Assembly (NCBI GenBank): GCA_036971475.1
Contig: JBAIZL010000004.1
Span: forward strand, 69,513,010-69,577,009
Direction: 5' to 3'
Origin: Prosapia bicincta
Lineage: Eukaryota; Arthropoda; Insecta; Hemiptera; Cercopidae
Length of the DNA: 64,000 bases
Numbering within the stretch: the stretch's first letter is position 1; every line of letters starts with the position of its first letter. The translations under genes and the position numbers were made by a program. Below, in pieces: positions 23,105 to 34,573 of the stretch. The notes under the pieces were generated by a model that was not told the DNA's origin, searched no databases, and saw nothing but the letters and a program-made list of their open reading frames with translations.

Positions 23105-23689
23105 TGCACTAATCCACATATAAATAGAGAGCTAGAGAGACTTTATTACTTAATTATGACACATTTTGTCAGATTCACAAAAGAACGAGTTTTTCCAATT
23201 TGATATAAATGTGAAATAAAAATTTATAAACTAATGCAGATTATTTGTTTTGTAATTAATTGTTTTAATATTTTCTAAATCATGGAGGCAAACAAAAGAA
23301 AGAGGTCTTCTTGTTTTACTTGAATTTAGGAGTCACTGGATTAAGAAAAAAATTAGTTACACCCTCTATTATGTTGAAATCCATGTAGTATCGGTTTCAA
23401 TGTATAACAACGAAAAAAATGTGTAGGCTTATAAGTTGTTAACATCTTTCGCTCCCAAGGTCTCAAGGAATGGGTTATGACCATGTCCCGAGTCTGAGGG
23501 TCCGCCCCTGAGATAAGGCCAACCGAGACTGACTTAGAATCCGATTGCCCTACCTGGACCGAACTAATCAGAGTGTAGGGATACGGAAACCTGGCCATTC
23601 GGAAGGTTCTGCTGGTGCCTAGTGGCTTTAGAAAACTACAGGTTTTGGTTAGACGTCGTCTCGTCTCAGGAGCGGGTGATTCACCAATC

Positions 23690-24271
23690 CAGGCCTTACA
23701 GTAAAGACTTGTATACTGGTACCATGGGTCGTGGCACCAGTATGCAAAAGCCTGACGCTAGTCACCCGGACGGGAGTCGCGATTTGAGGTTGGATTCTTA
23801 GAGAAGGGGGGGGGGGTCATATGATAGACTGTGGATTCTCCAAATAAGGAGATATCTTTGTATTCTTTGTCTAGAAGGAGTCGAAAGAGAGTCACTCCTT
23901 GTAACAATTTTTCTCTTTTACTACATTTTTTCTTCTACACTTTTCCGCATAACACATTTTCGAATGTTTCGTCCCAGAGGCGGTATCAGTCCAGGCCTTA
24001 CAGTAAGATCGAAAGACTCTACCATACTGGTACCAAGGTCGTGGCACTAAGCCCCTTCCCCCTGATCCTGACGCTAGTCACCCGGGCGGAAGTCACGAGT
24101 TTGAGGTTGGATTCTTAGGGGGAAGGAGGCTATAGACTGTGGATTCTCTAAATAAGGAGATATCTTTGTATTCTTTGACAAGAAGGAGACGCGTAAGAAC
24201 CAGATACTACTTGTCACTAATCTTAGTTTCCCACCATGTTCCTTCCTTATTACACTTTTCCGCATAACACA
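23690..24271. repeat. Two diverged direct copies of a roughly 300-bp unit
   Basis: Copy 1 (23690-23953) and copy 2 (23991-24271) share, in order, ccaggccttacagtaa, tactggtacca, gacgctagtcaccc, gaggttggattcttag, agactgtggattctc, aataaggagatatctttgta and cacttttccgcataacaca. Copy 1 contains a G run (about 23807-23816). No coding potential recognised; possibly a dimeric repeat or the edge of an old satellite. Confidence 0.85.
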
Positions 24272-24540
24272 CTACTTCCAAATTTAGTTTACTAGAACTG
24301 AAGAAAATCGGAAGGAACTAAGGAGAACACTGGAGGCATCCTACAAACCTTCAATTCAGATAGCTGTAAATTTCTCACAGTTATCAACACCACACAGGAA
24401 AAATGAAGGTAGCCTATGAACATCCCTTTATAAGGAGGGTAAAGGGAAAAAGCATTTATAGCGCCGATAGAGAGTACGTATATGTTAGTTGGACGAAACT
24501 TCATACGCGATGTCATAACCCCACCCCTCAAACAAGAAAG

Positions 24541-26045
24541 TTTATGTCCCTACCATAATCCCACCTAATTCTGCCTCTCATAGGTGATAATAGTCGTACT
24601 GGTTGATCGCCTTAAAACTACAACTTTATTTATGTCCCTACCATAATCCCACCTAATTCTGCCTCTCGTAGGTGATAATAGTCGTACTGGTTGATTGCCT
24701 TAAAACTACAACTTTATTTATGTCCCTACCATAATCCCACCTAATTCTGCCTCTCGTAGGTGATAATAGTCGTACTGGTTGATTGCCTTAAAACTACAAC
24801 TTTATTTATGTCCCTACCATAATTCCACCTAATTCTGCCTCTCGTAGGCGATAATAGTCGTACTGGATGATTGCATTAAAACTACAGCTTTATTTATGTC
24901 CCTACCATAATCCCACCTAATTCTGCCTCTCTTAGGCGATAATAGTCGTACTGGTTGATTGCCTTAAAACTACAACTTTATTTATGTCCCTACCATAATC
25001 CCACCTAATTCTGCCTCTCGTAGGCGATAATAGTCGTACTGGTTGATTGCCTTAAAACTACAACTTTATTTATGTCCCTACCATAATCCCACCTAATTCT
25101 GCCTCTCGTAGGCGATAATAGTCGTACTAAGAATATTGCCCTAAAACTACAACTTTATTTATGTCCCTACCATAATCCCACCTAATTCTGCCTCTCGTAG
25201 GCGATAATAGTCGTACTAAGAATATTGCCCTAAAACTACAACTTTATTTATGTCCCTACCATAATCCCACCTAATTCTGCCTCTCGTAGGCGATAATAGT
25301 CGTACTGGTTGATTGCCTTAAAACTACAACTTTATTTATGTCCCTACCATAATCCCACCTAATTCTGCCTCTCGTAGGCGATAATAGTCGTACTAAGAAT
25401 ATTGCCCTAAAACTACAACTTTATTTATGTCCCTACCATAATCCCACCTAATTCTGCCTCTCGTAGGCGATAATAGTCGTACTAAGAATATTGCCCTAAA
25501 ACTACAACTTTATTTATGTCCCTACCATAATCCCACCTAATTCTGCCTCTCGTAGGCGATAATAGTCGTACTAAGAATATTGCCCTAAAACTACAACTTT
25601 ATTTATGTCCCTACCATAATCCCACCTAATTCTGCCTCTCGTAGGCGATAATAGTCGTACTGGTTGATTGCCTTAAAACTACAACTTTATTTATGTCCCT
25701 ACCATAATCCCACCTAATTCTGCCTCTCGGCGATAATAGTCGTACTAAGAATATTGCCCTAAAACTACAACTTTATTTATGTCCCTACCATAATCCCACC
25801 TAATTCTGCCTCTCGTAGGCGATAATAGTCGTACTAAGAATATTGCCCTAAAACTACAACTTTATTTATGTCCCTACCATAATCCCACCTAATTCTGCCT
25901 CTCGTAGGCGATAATAGTCGTACTAAGAATATTGCCCTAAAACTACAACTTTATTTATGTCCCTACCATAATCCCACCTAATTCTGCCTCTCGTAGGCGA
26001 TAATAGTCGGACTAAGAATATTGCCCTAAAACTACAACTTTATTT
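24541..26045 (+). repeat. 88/89-bp satellite, 17 units of two types
   Basis: Unit core: gtccctaccataatcccacc, then aattctgcctctcgtagg, then gataatagtcgtact. It then ends either ggttgattgcc (type A, 88 bp) or aagaatattgccc (type B, 89 bp). Reading left to right the types are AAAAAABBABBBABBBB. One B unit (about 25730) has a small deletion. Left-most units carry older differences (gtgat instead of gcgat). Non-coding. Confidence 0.95.
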
Positions 26046-26380
26046 TGTAAATAGTATATATTTTTCAAAAATATTATTTTTCCAATATTTTTTTTGAAAA
26101 TAACAAAAAAATAATAAAATACGTCTCTTTATTTGATTACATACTTTGCTTTCAAGTAATGTTGTATTGTTTTATTACAACATTCTCTTTAAGAAAGTAT
26201 TTTATCATCAGAATACAGAGAGCTATCCTATGACCGCTGATATGGCGGCAAGAGGACTCAATAGATGTAGACGCAAGAATAAGAAGCCGATGAAAAGATA
26301 GGACAAGCAAGCGGGAGCGTGAGAGGGGAGGGGGATAAAAAAACAAAAGGACCAAGGAAATGATTGTTTCTGAACAAAGG
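26046..26380. other. AT-rich to mixed spacer, no gene seen
   Basis: Follows the satellite; open frames here overlap each other on one strand with no domain. Confidence 0.45.
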
Positions 26381-26950
26381 TTGTCGGCGAGATGAAAGCT
26401 CGGCCCCCTGCCGCTGTAAGGCTTCTTCGCACACAGCTCGGTAGAAACCGTCCATATGCATCCTTGTCTTGCCTTCTTATACAATGTCGGATTATTAATA
26501 ATTTGAATAGCAACCTGCACCGTGGTTTGTCTGCGGGTCCGCCGGTGACCCTTCACCTCGGTGACTTACGGCGACAAAGTAGACGGTTACCTTTACCATA
26601 CATAGCGCGGATGCCAGGGGAAATCGAACGGCTCAGATACCGTTTGTCGTTACTCGGGACAAGGTATTTATATCGAGTGGTGGATGCGCCGGCCGCTCAA
26701 AGGGAACACGAGTTAACTGATTGGAAACTCGGTTTGCGGTAAATAAACAGCTGACTTTATCACGGGCCGGCTGCATAGAGCTCATCGTTTTCTGGTAGAA
26801 TGTAAGAGTTCTTCGGCGATTGTGGCGGCACTTCGCGGAATCATCGTAAAACTGATTAAGGAGACGTGATGTGTGATTTCATCACACCGATTTTATCGCT
26901 TTGAACAGCCGGCGCTTCTGACGTTACATTGATGTTGCTAAATAATTGAT
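26380..26950. other. CpG-rich unique segment, possible regulatory DNA
   Basis: Clearly higher GC and CpG than its surroundings, non-repetitive, with several long palindromic-type words (for example tgatgtgtgatttcatca). A 116-codon frame on plus and two overlapping frames on minus exist, but none shows a recognisable domain. High CpG content alone explains the lack of stops. Could be a promoter, enhancer or first exon. Confidence 0.3.
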
Positions 26951-28225
26951 GAGGTATATTTTAGATCCTGTCAGAAATTATACAAATTGACGTATTTTAC
27001 ACATTTTTGTATCAGTTTAAACATTTTTGTAAAGTACCAGATGTTATAGGCTGAGCATGATCACCTGCATTTCTTGTAGTCTTAAGGCAACCAGCCAGTA
27101 CGCCTACGAAGGATGGGCAAGGATTCTGATTACAGGATTAACACGAGAACATATAATTAGGATAACTTATTAGGAATTAACATAATTCAACTAACTTTAA
27201 TGTACAATACAGAAAGTGGCATAATCTATGAGTAATAAATACGTCTGTTGTATAAAATGGTATGTTATCACATAATTTAATGAAATATACCGAATTATAT
27301 TAAACCTGTATTTTGAAATATTTAATCACAACTTCTAAGTAACCTCTGCGTGAATTACCGAGCTGTTAGCGTTTTTCCTACGGAAAAGTTAGGGCAGTGA
27401 GAGAAAAATAGAAACATAGGCCTACTAATATAAAACGGTAAAGATGTGAAATGGAAATTGTTACGCATTCTCGTTAGAATGGCTAAGTGATGACGTCACG
27501 TTTTAACGATTTACACCCGTTTGAAGCTTTTTAAATGTCGCTTAATAAGAATTTGGGGAATTTCAAAGCATGGTTGGAGTTATAACGTTTATTGAACACA
27601 CAAATTGATCTCAGATATCCCTGATTAATTTGTAATAAATTTATTAGAATAAATTTTTTTTTAATGGGGTACATATATGAACTAGGAAACACGCGCGCGT
27701 GCTCACACACGCACAGTAGAGCGTGTATAATTCTAACGGCAAAATTCTGAACCGTTGATAATCCGTACTCTGCTAATATTGGACGTTGCAAGGTCTAAGA
27801 ATAGCTAAAAAGCTTTGTTGCACTGTTGACATTCTTGCAGTCGCTAAAATTGCAGTATGAAAACGATGAATGTAGTCTGTAAAGCTTAATTTACTTTTCC
27901 CCAAGGTACTGTCAACTTTACTTGGGCCTATCAATAAAAATGACAATATATCTCTAACCATAACAAGACACATACAATGAAATATTAACTAAATACCAAT
28001 CTAAAAATGACGTGTTTTATGTAAAGGAATTTGAATACTGTTAAGGAATTTCACAAGAGCTATTTACTTCAGCTGGTTGTTGTAACTCAAAACATGTGCT
28101 AAATTTTTTTTCTGACCTCCTTAGTCTTAAAACGGATTATAAGGTTATTTTTACCTTCTTGTGATCAAAACGACGTAAAGTAAAAGATTATAAAGAAAAT
28201 ACTACACTCGGAAATGTACCTATAA
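26951..28225. other. Intergenic DNA, no gene seen
   Basis: Includes a short CpG/CA-rich run (cgcgcgcgt...cacacac, about 27690-27715). No supported feature otherwise. Confidence 0.5.
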
Positions 28226-28227
28226 TT

Positions 28228-28367
28228 AAATGCTACTTAACTAAGTAAATACCTAAGGGCTTATTTGCTGACATGTTTCTAAACAATCGTTCCTTTTACG
28301 AAGCAAAGCCTCTCTACAACGCGTCAGCAAGTAAGCCCTTACGTATTCACTTAGTAAAGTAGCATTT
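28228..28367. repeat. Short inverted repeat (MITE-like hairpin)
   Basis: Arms 28228-28272 and 28323-28367 are inverted copies with a few differences: aaatgctacttaactaagta / ttagtaaagtagcattt, and aagggcttatttgctgac / gtcagcaagtaagccctt. Loop about 50 bp. No coding content. No clear target-site duplication identified. Confidence 0.8.
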
Positions 28368-28513
28368 ATTTACAGTTTAATCAGTGAATTCAAGATGATT
28401 ACAAGTAACTTTCGTGAAATTTGTTAGTAATATTACACAATTTAATATCAGAAAATAAAATACAATTTGTCAGGCAAGAATTATAAACTGATTTTCATTG
28501 ACAACGAATGACT

Positions 28514-28555
28514 TGCACTAAAGAAGGCAACTTGTGTTGCCGAAACATGTATGTG
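28514..28555 (+). ncRNA. Hammerhead-ribozyme-like motif (copy 3, solo, excellent stem II)
   Basis: Plus strand: stem I half UGCA, core CUAAAGA (family core CUGANGA, so G5 is changed to A), stem II GGCAAC with GUUGCC (6 of 6, loop UUGU), GAA, stem III ACAUGU (palindrome), A, then UGUG (pairs with UGCA using wobbles). No sister arm was found nearby. Confidence 0.5.
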
Positions 28556-28559
28556 TAGC

Positions 28560-29497
28560 GAATTACATTCTGTTGTAAGTAGTGGGTTATGTGTGCTTTC
28601 ATAGGATTACTTACAAATAGTTTTATAATATAAAAATGTTTATTAAAGTTATATCTTTATCTTTGTGTAAATTTCGAAGACCATGTTAACATCTTCAGAT
28701 GAGAGTAAATATAGATGGCTCTGAGAAAGGTTTTGGGGAGTAGAGCTTGCCAAAACGTCTATATTGTAGAGGACAAGGCCCCTGTAATTTATGCATCACG
28801 GCTTGACACGACAAGTTTACTAGTTTCTTAATGCTTAAAGTGAGATAATAGCCACCGTTATGGTAAGGTCTAGAACTTTCTAAGAAATAAGTAGCTAGAA
28901 ACTACGAGAAATAGCTAGATGCGAAATCTAGCAATTTCTCTCAATAGCGGCTAGAGGTAGGGATATAAAGGTTCTGTTAAGTGTGGAGTCAATCAGTAAA
29001 GATAACACATAAAAACTGTTATATATTAAGTGTGTAAGTAATAGTAGCCATTGAAGTGTGTTAATTAATAAATATTTATTCTAAAACTGTCATATAATTA
29101 ATTGAACCTTTGTAAGAGAGTAATAATAATTTTAAAATATTTGGAAAAAGTCATCCATTTCTCTAAGAGAGAAGGGAATTAGGTGGTTATAAATTACCCC
29201 ACAAACTCGACGAATGTACGTGCCTCGAATCGGCAATAGTGAGGGCCACGGAAATCTATATGCCTAAAACCTAGGAGAGATGAAACTAGTTTTAGAATAA
29301 AATCATTTGCTATCATCTCTCTACAATGTTTAATATTTTAATGATGTGAAATAGTTCAATATAAATTTCATTAAAATAAATACAAGAAAATTATCAAATG
29401 TTAGTTTTATTTTGTTTTAGTGCTGTACTTCACTTGGGATAATTTGACGAACATCAGATTTACAAAACTACTCAGTTGAAAACTTGACTTCAGATCT
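28560..29497. other. Intergenic DNA, no gene seen
   Basis: A weak CUGAAGA...GAAAU string occurs on the minus strand near 28675-28700 without convincing stems. Otherwise nothing recognised. Confidence 0.45.
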
Positions 29498-32182
29498 AAT
29501 GATACACATTTCTACTTAGTGACAAAAATTTACAAGATACACATGTCTGCTTAGTGCTAAACATTTACAAGATACACATTTCTACTTAGTGACCAACAGT
29601 TACATGATACACATTTCTACTTAGTGACCAACAGCTACATGATACACATTTCTACTTAGTGACCAACAGCTACATGATACACATTTCTACTTAGTGACCA
29701 ACAGTTACATGATACACATTTCTACTTAGTGACCAACAGTTACATGATACACATTTCTACTTAGTGACCAACAGTTACATGATACACATTTCTACTTAGT
29801 GACCAACAGTTACATGATACACATTTCTACTTAGTGACCAACAGTTACATGATACACATTTCTACTTAGTGACCAACAGTTACATGATACGCTTTCTACT
29901 TAGTGACCAACAGTTACATGATACGCATTTCTACTTAGTGACCAACAGTTACATGATACACATTTCTACTTAGTGACCAACAGTTACATGATACGCATTT
30001 CTACTTAGTGACCAACAGTTACATGATACGCATTTCTACTTAGTGACCAACAGTTACATGATATGCATTTCTACTTAGTGACCAACAGTTATATGATACT
30101 CATTTCTACTTAGTGACCAACAGTTACATGATACGCATTTCTACTTAGTGACCAACAGTTACATGATACGCATTTCTACTTAGTGACCAACAGTTACATG
30201 ATACGCATTTCTACTTAGTGACCAACAGTTACATGATACACATTTCTACTTAGTGACCAACAGTTACATGATACACATTTCTACTTAGTGACCAACAGTT
30301 ACATGATACACATTTCTACTTAATGACCAACAGTTACATGATACACATTTCTACTTAATGACCAACAGTTACATGATACACATTTCTACTTAGTGACCAA
30401 CAGTTACATGATATACATTTCTACTTGGTGACCAACAGCTACATGATACACATTTCTACTTAGTGACCAACAGCTACATGATACACATTTCTACTTAGTG
30501 ACCAACAGTTACATGATACACATTTCTACTTAGTGACCAACAGTTACATGATACACATTTCTACTTAGTGACCAACAGTTACTTGATACACATTTCTACT
30601 TAGTGACCAACAGTTACATGATACACATTTCTACTTAGTGACCAACAGTTACATGATACACATTTCTACTTAGTGACCAACAGTTACATGATACGCATTT
30701 CTACTTAGTGACCAACAGTTACATGATACGCATTTCTACTTAGTGACCAACAGTTACATGATACACATTTCTACTTAGTGACCAACAGTTACATGATACG
30801 CATTTCTACTTAGTGACCAACAGTTACATGATACGCATTTCTACTTAGTGACCAACAGTTACATGATACGCATTTCTACTTAGTGACCAACAGTTACATG
30901 ATACGCATTTCTACTTAGTGACCAACAGTTACATGATACGCATTTCTACTTAGTGACCAACAGTTACATGATACGCATTTCTACTTAGTGACCAACAGTT
31001 ACATGATACGCATTTCTACTTAGTGACCAACAGTTACATGATACGCATTTCTACTTAGTGACCAACAGTTACATGATACACATTTCTACTTAGTGACCAA
31101 CAGTTACATGATACACATTTCTACTTAGTGACCAACAGTTACATGATACACATTTCTACTTAATGACCAACAGTTACATGATACACATTTCTACTTAATG
31201 ACCAACAGTTACATGATACACATTTCTACTTAGTGACCAACAGTTACATGATACACATTTCTACTTAGTGACCAACAGTTACATGATACACATTTCTACT
31301 TAATGACCAACAGTTACATGATACACATTTCTACTTAATGACCAACAGTTACATGATACACATTTCTACTTAGTGACCAACAGTTACATGATATACATTT
31401 CTACTTGGTGACCAACAGCTACATGATACACATTTCTACTTAGTGACCAACAGCTACATGATACACATTTCTACTTAGTGACCAACAGTTACATGATACA
31501 CATTTCTACTTAGTGACCAACAGTTACATGATACACATTTCTACTTAGTGACCAACAGTTACATGATACACATTTCTACTTAGTGACCAACAGTTACATG
31601 ATACACATTTCTACTTAGTGACCAACAGTTACATGATACACATTTCTATTTAGTGACCAACAGTTACATGATACGCATTTCTACTTAGTGACCAACAGTT
31701 ACATGATACGCATTTCTACTTAGTGACCAACAGTTACATGATACACATTTCTACTTAGTGACCAACAGTTACATGATACATATTTCTACTTAGTGACCAA
31801 CAGTTACATGATACACATTTCTACTTAGTGACCAACAGTTACATGATACACATTTCTACTTAGTGACCAACAGTTACATGATACACATTTCTACTTAGTG
31901 ACCAACAGTTACATGATACACATTTCTACTTAGTGACCAACAGTTACATGATACCCATTTCTACTTATTGACCAACAGTTACATGATACACATTTCTACT
32001 TAGTGACCAACAGTTACATGATACACATTTCTACTTAGTGACCAACAGTTACATGATACACATTTCTACTTAGTGACCAACAGTTACATGATACGCATTT
32101 CTACTTTGTGACCAACAGTTACATGATACACATTTCTACTGCCTGACAAACAATTACAATATATACATTTGTATTTAGTGAT
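29498..32182 (+). repeat. 35-bp satellite, about 76 copies
   Basis: Unit: acttagtgaccaacagttac then atgatacacatttct. Edges (before about 29590 and after about 32130) are degenerate, the interior nearly uniform with a few diagnostic variants (cacatt/cgcatt, tagtg/taatg, acagct). Variants recur at a spacing of 980 bp (28 units), showing internal block duplication. No open frame; non-coding. Confidence 0.97.
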
Positions 32183-32995
32183 TACTTTACAAAAAGGCAC
32201 CACAGCATTATTAAAATCAATCTTCTTTAGGAGTTGTGTACAGTATAATATTATAAAAACCCGTGTTTGATTACAAAATAAAATATTGATTGGCTTTTGA
32301 ACCCAGGTCCATTCCACGCTACGGTTGTACACACGTGGCACCAACCTCCAGCACTACACCCAGGGATTAACGAGAGAACGCTTTTGCTGTTACACATGGT
32401 GAGCAAAATATTTTAAAATAATATTTTTAATTTTTTACTCCACTCAAAATCTTATTTTATTCCAACACATATTTGCGGCTATTATTGTCACTCATTAGTA
32501 TTGTTTTTTGAGGTTTTTTCATTTCACATTGTGGTTGTTCAGTTTAGATTTTCATTTTTAGGCGAAGATATTCAGTTTAAAAGAAATAGTATTGAATGTG
32601 CGAAAAAAAACGATTTTTCATTAATTTTTCAGTAATATTTTACTTATACACGTTAAATTAGGCCTATATAAAAATACGTCAACACTTTTCTATTATAGAA
32701 TTACTTACTGAAGAGAATGCTTCTAGTGCGGCTGAACGGAAAAATTATACGGGGAATAATCTTAGAGGTGACGTCACGCTTTATCACATCTATTTATTGT
32801 AGTCGTATATCTTATATAGTATTGTAGTCGTATATTTATCTATCTAAGTGTCGTATACAACTATTGTAGCTTAAATTAAGGGATAACATATGATTTTAAT
32901 CAACTGATGATTTTATTCCCAAAATATAGTATAATAATTTACTCATTCAAAATATGTAAACTGCTATACTTATTTAGTATACTATACGCACTAGT
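32183..32995. other. AT-rich spacer, no gene seen
   Basis: No coding or repeat structure beyond short direct repeats (cgtatat at about 32800-32835). Confidence 0.45.
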
Positions 32996-33160
32996 GTGCG
33001 TGTGTGTGTATGTGTGCGTGCGCTCGCCCGCGTGTGTGTGTGTGTATAATCTCACAACCTAAACTCTAACTTACAAATTCCACTGTAGAAGAGAGTGTAC
33101 ACATACCTATATAGTATAGTATAGTAGCACGCGCGCGCGCGTGTGTGTGTGTGTGTGTAA
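32996..33160. repeat. CpG/TG alternating purine-pyrimidine tracts
   Basis: (TG)n with gcgtgcgctcgcccgcg near 33000-33045, and gcacgcgcgcgcgcg followed by (TG)n at about 33127-33158. Such alternating tracts can adopt Z-DNA. Confidence 0.85.
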
Positions 33161-33179
33161 TGTATGTGTGTAAGAAACA

Positions 33180-33385
33180 AACACTTGTAAACAACTTTCT
33201 CACAACACCAATTTTATCGATTATAACAATGTTGCCCTCATCAGTGATTTAACTACACTTAGAATGTTTTAGTCAGATTTTCAAGTGGAACATACATAGT
33301 TTAGTTTAATCACTGATGGGGTGAGATGGTTGCAAAAACAGGTTATGACCATTAAAAAATGTGTTGTGAAAAAGGTGTTTACAAG
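33180..33385. repeat. Degenerate inverted repeat with CTGATGA-type core
   Basis: Left part (minus) and right part (plus) share acaagtgt..., tttctcacaaca/tgttgtgaaaaa, and cactgatg blocks in inverted order. A CACTGATGAGGGCAACA string is on the minus strand (about 33222-33245), but the GAA and stem III positions of the hammerhead layout do not fit. Confidence 0.5.
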
Positions 33386-33473
33386 TGTGCATTTTTTATT
33401 TAAGTAGAACTTAATGAAGTTAATATTTTGGAAGGCCCGGGAGAAAACTTCGAGTTGGATTCACGCTCTAACA

Positions 33474-33892
33474 CAGAGGTCACAAACGTTTTGGTACCAC
33501 GCCCCTCCTCTTGAAATGAAATCTTTCTATTCCCCCTCCATTTTGCACTATAAATAAATGGTATGGTTATATAAAAAAAGAATCGGATATATAGATTGAA
33601 AACAATTTATTTGTTTATAATTAGTTTCACAAGAAACATGATATAACATTTCAAGTTTTAATTTGCAAGGTAAACTTTAACTGATAAAGAAAAAAAATCT
33701 GTTAGTGAGATGCTTGAGCTTGCATTTTTTACACTAGCATACCTATTTGTAGTTGAATATTAGTAAAGGCACAACCCAAGTCATTAGCAACATCAAGTTT
33801 GTTCCTATAATATTTAATTGTTCTTATTATTTTCCAACTGGTCTCGCGCCCCCCTGATTCGGCTTCACGACCCGCCAGTTTAGGAACCCATA
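33474..33892. mobile_element. hAT-type non-autonomous element with perfect 8-bp duplication
   Basis: Flanked by the identical 8-mer ctctaaca at 33466-33473 and 33893-33900. Left end starts cagaggtcacaaacg and contains tttggtaccacgcccc; right end carries cacgacccgccagttt then aggaaccc. These resemble the CAGNGGTTCNCAAACT-type termini of hAT elements. 419 bp, no transposase. Imperfect terminal repeats suggest age. Confidence 0.75.
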
Positions 33893-33982
33893 CTCTAACA
33901 CATCTATATAATTATTAATCACTTAAACAATGTTTTATGACTATCCGAACTTTTTATTTAGTAAATTTGTTGAAACTTACTG

Positions 33983-34028
33983 AGGCAGAACGTTTTCGAT
34001 CGCTATGTGCTGATCTTCATCAGTGTCT
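33983..34028 (-). ncRNA. Hammerhead-ribozyme-like motif (copy 4, left arm)
   Basis: Minus strand: AGACA, core CUGAUGA, stem II GAUC/GAUC flanking a loop, GAA, palindromic stem III AACGUU, C, UGCCU. Stem I has one mismatch relative to the right arm. Confidence 0.55.
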
Positions 34029-34460
34029 TCTGCTTGGAGATGTTGGGTCAAGCGGTGACGGTTTTAAAAGCAGGTTTTCGATAGTATCAAAGAGTATGTG
34101 TGATTGTATTGTCTTTGTTCGTTTAATATGTTTGTATTTTGTGTTTTTGTGTGTCTGTAAATTTCATATTGTTCTAGTGTGTTGAGATGTGGTCCTTTTT
34201 TGTTGATGTGTAGGATTTCTAGGTTATGGTAAATGTCTGTGTATTTGTGATTTATGTATTTATCATAACTTAGAAATCCTACACATCAACAAAAAAGGGC
34301 CACATCTCAACACACTAGAACAATATGAAATTTACAGACACACACACAAAGCACAAACATATTAAACGAACAAACACAATGCAAATCACACATACTCTTT
34401 GATACTATCGAAAACCTACCTTTAAAACCGTCACCGCTTGACCCAACATCTCCAAGCAGA

Positions 34461-34506
34461 AGACACTGATGAAGATCGGCACATAGCGATCGAAAACGTT
34501 CTGTCT
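34461..34506 (+). ncRNA. Hammerhead-ribozyme-like motif (copy 5, right arm, best-formed)
   Basis: Plus strand: stem I half AGACA, core CUGAUGA, A, stem II GAUCG with CGAUC (5 of 5, loop GCACAUAG), GAA, stem III AACGUU (perfect palindrome), C at the cleavage position, then UGUCU (5 of 5 with AGACA). All conserved core positions of a hammerhead are present. Stem III is too short to close on itself, so a two-molecule form would be expected. Confidence 0.65.
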
Positions 34507-34573
34507 CAGTAAGGTTTAACAAATTTACTAAATAAAAAGTTCGGATAGTCATAAAATATTGTTTAAGTGATTA

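Larger units (their letters stand above)
33917..34573. repeat. Very long palindrome (arms about 312 bp) with divergent hammerhead-like motifs
   Basis: Arms 33917-34228 and 34262-34573 are highly similar inverted copies around a 33-bp centre. The same conceptual peptide (starting MTIRTFYLVNLLKL) therefore appears in opposite strands; it shows no domain and ends arbitrarily, so it is not a gene. Each arm carries one hammerhead-like motif pointing away from the centre. The arms' outer ends match the relics at 10245-10420 and 61555-61735. Confidence 0.9.

Noticed and set aside
26152..26742. Overlapping frames of 67-134 codons on both strands
   Set aside because: No domain, mutually overlapping; explained by CpG-rich composition.
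28670..28700. CUGAAGA...GAAAU on the minus strand as a hammerhead
   Set aside because: Stems II and III are not convincing.
24541..32182. CRISPR-like arrays
   Set aside because: Units are head-to-tail satellites without unique spacers, in eukaryotic DNA.
33180..33385. CACTGATGAGGGCAACA as another hammerhead
   Set aside because: No GAA plus palindromic stem III at the right distance and no stem I pairing.
33937..34552. Two similar 81-82 residue open frames on opposite strands
   Set aside because: They are mirror readings of palindrome arms, have no domain and overlap the hammerhead-like motifs.
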